From contig CM028377.1 in NCBI GenBank assembly GCA_013146195.2, positions 69,754,614 to 69,818,613 of the forward strand: a stretch of 64,000 nt of DNA, written 5' to 3'. A program made the position numbers and the translations under genes. The stretch's first letter is position 1; the number at the start of each line of letters is the position of its first letter. The DNA is from Codonopsis lanceolata. Taxonomy: Eukaryota > Streptophyta > Magnoliopsida > Asterales > Campanulaceae. The notes below the pieces were generated by a model, which was not told the DNA's origin, did not search any database, and saw only the letters and a list, made by a program, of their open reading frames with translations. This document shows positions 58,501-64,000 of the stretch, piece after piece.

Positions 58501-60662
58501 ACTTTAATGTGAACAAAATAAAAAAATTACACTAAAATTAAAGCTAGAAAATCACATATATTTGAAAAAAATATTATAAAGTTTGGAATACTGCTTTATA
58601 TATAATATTTATCATTGAAAACGTACAATTGTTACTTTTAAATCTAAAAGGGGTGGTTTTAAAGCAGGAAGTTGTATTTATCTTTGCATACGACATAAAA
58701 TGTACTTTGAATTGCTAATATTAAAACATCGAGATAATCTTTCTTGCTACCAAATAAAAGCACCACAAAAAATTACATTTAAATGTTGGATTGATAATTT
58801 TCAAATAACTTTTAAAAAGCACAAATGTTTATGTCATAAATATAAATAAATATTAAATAGTCAAATATCAAACTGTTTGTTATATCTAATAAAAAAAGAA
58901 TTTAAGTCGATATAATAGACTCTAAACAGAACCTCCATCACTAAAATGTTAGGAATAACATATTATACAACATAATTTTTATACAACTATTCAATAACAA
59001 AAGTTATTGAGTCTAGATTCTTAGTGTGCCTTGGGAGAACTCGTATAACAAATAGTTTATATTTCGCTAGGTCTCCTTCCCTTTTTTAGAATATCTAGCC
59101 ACATCATCCCCCAATAAACCCTAACATTGAATACCTTCAAACCATTTCACAGCTAGATTTCTTAGATTTCCTTTTTATTTTTTTAAATAAAATTTTAAGA
59201 GAAATTTGTATGATACAAATTTAAATTTTGATTATTATTAAAAAAATTGAGAGTTTAATTTAACTAAGTATTGAAAATATATAGATCTTATAGTTAATTA
59301 ATTATATCCAAGTGCATATCAATATGCATCTTTACTTTAAAAAACTGTTTATAAAAATAGAAACATAGATCTATCATATCTGAGAAAATTTTTAAGCATA
59401 TGATTTTTTTTTTTCAATTTGTTTTTTAAAATGGATAAAAAAAATCTGAACCCAACTTTTTATGTTGGACATTTGTTTTAGAAATTTAATTTTGACAAGA
59501 ATGGAAAAATAAACATCAGTTATACACTTTTTGACTTCGAATTTGATGAAAATGGAGAAAAATATCATAAATCTGTATATTTTGATAAATATTTTTAAAA
59601 TTAAAGTTCAAATTAACCTTGGTCTATTACGGATTAAGTTGAATAAATAAATATCTTTTGTAGACTAACTTTAATAGGTTAAAGTTTTTTGCAAATATTA
59701 TACCTTAATTTTTAAACATGTAAGCTGGACAAATATGCTAAGATTTTTATTTGTTAATTTAGGTTTTTTGTGTGCATATATTATACATGGATTTTTAAAC
59801 ATGTATGCTAAACAAATATATTAAGAATTTTATTTTTTAGCTTCATATTTGATTGATATGGAGTAGAAAAAATCTCATATATATGTATATATTTATTTAT
59901 TTATCTACTTTTAGATAGGTAAGTGTAGCCCCTAGTCTTGCCATCTCTCCCATCCCTTGGGTCAGATATATATTTATTTTCTTATAAATTTATCAATTGT
60001 TTGTTTAATTTAACCTTAGCCTATATCCGATCTATAGATTTCATATATAAAATTGCTTGAATTTTTATAAATATTCACGGTTAAACACAAAATATTTGAA
60101 TGACAATAGTAGTAGTGCATATGCTAATACTTTATACAATAATTATTTTTCTGGACTATTACCATTATCAGTGACAAGTAAATGTTAATAGTAAATTTAT
60201 TGTACATACTCGGTGACTAATTTGTCTTTTCTATTTGCTAATTTATAAGAAATTATCTGTAAATTTCATATGTTATAATTATATATGTTTATATTACTAT
60301 TGCATGGAGTAAATTATTTAAAATCTGGCGGTTATATAATTTATTGATATTATTGATATATAAACTTGTTATAAAATATATAAAACATTTTTTAGAATAA
60401 TGAAAATACCTAAACACCTCGAACAACAAATTGGTTCTAAAAATCTTTATATTTTAGAATTATAATAATCGAAAATTTATAAGAATGAAAAAGAATTAAA
60501 CTTTTCATAAAACTACTCATATTACTCATAAATTAAGCTTCAAAACATCTAAAAAATGAGTTGTTTAAAAATATTTATTGCATTAAGTTTATATACTTTA
60601 TACGGTTGCAAATAACTATGGTTGATAATTATTTTATATACTCCTTGGAGAAACATTAATTT
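58501..60662. other. AT-rich Helitron interior
   Basis: No recognisable coding fragment. Long AT-rich stretches with a GC-richer patch TAGCCCCTAGTCTTGCCATC at about 59928-59947. Confidence 0.5.
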
Positions 60663-60947
60663 AGGCCTCGTTTGGTGCAGCGTTTTGAAAACGCAACTTT
60701 TTCTAAACGCATTGTTTTTAAAACGCAACATTTTCAAAACGTAATTTTTTTCTTATAAACATGTTTGGAAAACTATTTCAAAACGCTATTTTTATAAACA
60801 AAATAGTTATAAACGCAACATATTTCTAAAACGCTGCACATTTTTAAAACCTGCGTTTGAAAACGCTCCATTGAAACACTTTTAAAGAGAAAACGCTGCG
60901 TTTTTTTACCAACGTTTTGGTCAAAACGCTCCACCAAACAAGCACTT
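60663..60947. mobile_element. hAT-type MITE inside the Helitron
   Basis: Left end GGCCTCGTTTGGTGCAGCG and right end CGCTCCACCAAACAAGCAC form inverted repeats, and the interior is built from AAAACGC/GCGTTTT palindromes. Possible TSD TTAATTTA/TTAATGCA is imperfect. Related to the cluster at 16803-17250. Confidence 0.7.
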
Positions 60948-61764
60948 AATGCATGTGTTCTTTTACTAATTTGTCTTTGTCTATTAACAAATTTATCTGA
61001 CATCCATCTTTTATATTTCTTATTACATCGATGAATAACTTTTAAATAAAGTTAGTTAAAATATTAAAGCTTTCATGAGGTAATGATAATATTCTATGTT
61101 GAATAATACATTATTTAGTAAGCCTGCTAATGTAATTCGTTTTTTACTAAACGAAAAAAATATTACGAGTATCATTCTTTTGGACGTTTACCAAAAATAT
61201 TTCTTTAGTAAATCATTAACTAATTAATTAGTGATGTGAAGTAACTATGTTACTTTGATTTATGGTTTTAAACTGGTTTGAATAATAATGCATTGTAATT
61301 ATTTTTCAAGACTATTATTAATAATGGTCACAAATAATTTATATTGAATCGACTGTTTCATCATTTAATCTTATTTTTGGGAGTTTATATTACCGTTGTG
61401 AAGATTTAGAAGACAATATGCCAATTACAAATGCAAAAAAAATTAAATTAAAAAAAAAGAAATGTGAAATCGGATATTGAATAAATTATTTAATATTTGA
61501 TATTATTTTGATATTGTATTTCTTGTCATTTCGTAAATCATATTGAACTATATTAAATATTATTGTTTACGTTAAATACACTAAAGATATTTGTCAAGTC
61601 ATTTGAATCTGAAAAGTTGTTGCCAACTTCATTAATTGATTTTCATTTCAATTTCCACAAAAAAATATGACAACTATACAAATTATAAATGTTTCTAAAT
61701 TTGAAAAGTCACTTTTGGTGGGATATTTCCATTATTTGCTCATCTTTTTTTATATATGTATAGA

Positions 61765-62170
61765 TTTTCAAATTTATCATCAATACACAATACTTTTATA
61801 TTTAGAAATTGATTTAGACTTTTAATTATTGTATTTAAGTTATATTAGGTTACTATATAGGTTATGCTAAGTTTTAGGAGGTTTTGACTATTTCCTAAGC
61901 TTTAGAAGTGTTTTATAAATTTTAGGCTATATTGTAATTCTGAATTAATTTATTATTATTTAATAACAAGATATTTTTCTCTTTTATCCGGTAGATTTCT
62001 ATTATTTCTTCCCGGTGGATTCTTGTTTTAAAAGATCCCTTGATTATTCTTTCGAGATTATAAATTATTCCGTTGTGTAAGTTGATATCAAAGCAACTAA
62101 CATCCTATGGTGGCAACTAACTAAGGCAGCAATAACGACACCAACATTGCACTGATGGCACTCTCGGAAC
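61765..62170 (+). mobile_element. LTR end, primer site and gag start of a truncated retroelement
   Basis: An LTR-like tail ending ATTCCGTTGTGTAAG is followed by TTGATATCAAAGCA (near 62090), close to the Met-tRNA primer site, and then ATGGTGGCAACTAAC at 62107, a gag-like start with a stop after five codons. The sequence is cut by the LTR beginning at 62171. Confidence 0.45.
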
Positions 62171-63027
62171 TGTAAGAACAATAGTAGTTAAGATTCACAA
62201 AATTGTCAATGCAGTTCCCAATGTAGCTCGTTACTGTAGCTACATTGGAAGGTGCATTGGACAGAAATCTAATAAAACAACGAAAGACTTAAAAACTAAA
62301 GCACGAATTAAGCACAAACGTATACCAAACAACCTACAAGCCTATGCTTGTAGATCTAGTCTCATGACCAAAAAGATTTCACTTAAAACGATGAATTGTT
62401 TTACAAAAATAATGTGAAATTACCAAACAAAACACTCTCACAAGACAACAAGTCTTGGAGAGCAAAAACCCACAAAAAAACAGGTATAGAAAACGTGGGA
62501 AGAAAAAAATAAGCTTCCTAGAACAGTTAGGAAGACAAATAGTTCCAGCAGTTTTCAATATAGATTCTGATGTAGCTTCTCTAGTTGCTGCATCAGAAGC
62601 TGCATTCAAATTCTGCACCAAACTGGAACTATGATCAGCTTCTGAAACTCTGAATATTTATGCTCTGAATTTTATGCTCTCTCTCTATATCCGTATCCTT
62701 TCAGCCGCTACCCAAGACCCATATATATACCACAAAGGAGACCTAGACATCAAAAAGGAAACAAACTCCAATGTGGAAAAGGATTAGAATTAGTAATTAA
62801 ATAAACCACCATAATTACTAGATTTTATTACCATCTTAACATGGACTTTAGAGTCACGGTTTTGGAAAGGATTTTTGCATAGATTTTGTGTCCAAAATAA
62901 CTCCTAAGATTTGGGACTAAGAAACCCAAAATATAATGAAATATTTTGTTTCCTAAAATGTCTAAACTTAGAGGCCAAGAAAGGAGAAACAAAAACCAAC
63001 ATAGGCCATGCCTATTTTACCCTTACA
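62171..63027 (-). mobile_element. 3' LTR of a minus-strand retroelement running off the right edge
   Basis: 857 bp with inverted ends TGTAAG...CTTACA. On the minus strand a purine tract (AAATGGGAAGAT, complement of 63028-63039) precedes it and a TATA-like TATATATATGG lies at about 62720-62730. The left flank GGAAC (62166-62170) should be the TSD; its partner is beyond the window. GC content is higher than in the flanks. Confidence 0.65.
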
Positions 63028-64000
63028 ATCTTCCCATTTGTTGAGTTTTTCTGGTCAAATCAAATGACAAGTGTTTATTCAACACCAATCAAACCATCTA
63101 ACCTGCATTGGTTAGAAAATCTCATATCCCCATGAATTTGTGCAAGGTATAAAATCAGAAATTATTTACTAAGCACAAATCAGAATATACCAATAATACA
63201 ATCACATGCATAAAACAAACATGAAATAGTTTATGGGATTCATCACCATCACCAGAAATATTTGATCTCTCTCCCCCTATTTGACAGAAAAAGGAAGAGG
63301 GAGAAACAATCTTTTAGGAATGCTTAAAAATCCAAGATTTTGAAAAACACAATTAAGTGTTCACCATTACTTGATCACACCCATAGCAATAACTGAGCAC
63401 CTCATATCCAGATTCAATACCTCTTAGTTCCCCACAAAAATTAGACAACCACTAAAAAAATTTCAACATGGAGATTTTTGAAAATTGATTTGCACAGTTT
63501 ATTTTAGGACAAAATTTCATCAAGCTGATATCTTTACCAACAATGCATGTCCTAAAATTTTATGCCTAAAAGCATGATAACTAAAAGTTAGGCAAAAGAA
63601 TAGTGCAATCACACACAAGTGATAAAGACCAGATCAAAGCGATGTAGTTCCTTATGCAGTTGCATTGGGAGGGCATTCGCCAAAATTGTGATTTTATTTT
63701 CAATTTTGCATTTTTTGTTTTCTCAACCAAATTTCTCTCACAAGATCATAAATTTTTCATAAAAAAATCCATAGGTACTTTATTTCCCCAAGAATATAGC
63801 TTTACTTTATTTCAAGCTATAAAAACATGCCACTTGGAACATTTCACAGTATTTATCAAGGGAAACCATTTTGCACATGATCAACCCATGAAATCCAAAG
63901 ATTCATAGTCCGAAGAGAGAATGACAACAAACCTTAGTCATAGATAGCTCTTTTCCTTTAGGTAGCTTTCTCACTTTTCCAAAGGTATTCATTTTACTCA
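63028..64000 (-). mobile_element. Interior of the same retroelement, no coding motif seen
   Basis: The minus strand has a second purine tract AAATAGGGGGAGAGAGATC near 63264-63283, again suggesting the Sirevirus-type arrangement with several polypurine tracts. Open frames here show no gag or pol signature. Confidence 0.45.

Larger units (their letters stand above)
57060..61764 (-). mobile_element. Helitron with helicase remains, minus strand, 4.7 kb
   Basis: On the minus strand it starts TCTATACATATATAAAAAAA after A and ends with hairpin CGTGCAACGCACG, then GGTGCATCACTAG followed by T. The sub-terminal 5' region (complement of TTTTGGTGGGATATTTCC) matches that of the Helitron in TEL intron 3, which supports the 5' end. 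It holds a broken helicase on the same strand, a SINE, a 38-bp tandem repeat and a hAT-type MITE. Confidence 0.75.

Overview
This is a window of plant nuclear DNA. It is AT-rich, dense in (AT)n microsatellites, MITEs, Helitrons and nested retroelements, and holds one clearly intact gene with GT-AG introns. The gene is a TERMINAL EAR1-like (TEL) Mei2-type RNA-binding protein gene, which fixes the source as a land plant. The repeat types (Stowaway and hAT MITEs, short-LTR Copia, plant L1 LINE, Copia/Sirevirus-type LTRs) suggest a eudicot, perhaps an asterid; I cannot name the species.

Layout. 1-2.8 kb: remnants of LTR retroelements on both strands. 2.8-7.1 kb: MITEs, a fold-back element, microsatellites and unassigned DNA. 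7.1-10.9 kb: two Helitrons in opposite orientation around a degenerate tandem repeat; the second keeps a piece of PIF1-type helicase. 11.0-17.7 kb: an almost pure A/T block, hAT-type and Stowaway MITEs and old unassigned insertions. 19.1-25.45 kb: the TEL gene, five coding exons predicting 667 aa, with an upstream ORF in the leader and a 1.3 kb Helitron in intron 3. 26-29.4 kb: more Stowaway MITEs, a long (AT)n tract and a tRNA-derived SINE with a perfect target-site duplication (TSD).

30.27-56.22 kb is one nested insertion complex that can be peeled by TSDs and restored reading frames. An hAT-type element (8-bp TSD) holds a Copia element (short LTRs). The Copia RNase H region is split by a solo LTR of Ty3/gypsy type. 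That LTR is split by an L1-type LINE on the minus strand (13-bp TSD). The LINE 3' UTR holds a 10.7 kb LTR element on the minus strand without recognisable gag-pol (LARD-like, 5-bp TSD GCGGC), and its endonuclease region holds a hAT MITE. The Copia 3' LTR holds a second hAT-type insertion (8-bp TSD). 57.06-61.76 kb is a minus-strand Helitron with helicase remains and a 128-bp tRNA-SINE. From 61.8 kb the window runs into an LTR/gag fragment interrupted by a minus-strand LTR element that continues past the right edge.

Only TEL looks like a functional host gene. All transposon reading frames seen carry stops, frameshifts or altered catalytic residues. Domain calls come from recognising family motifs by eye; no database search or alignment was run, and LTR similarity was judged by eye.
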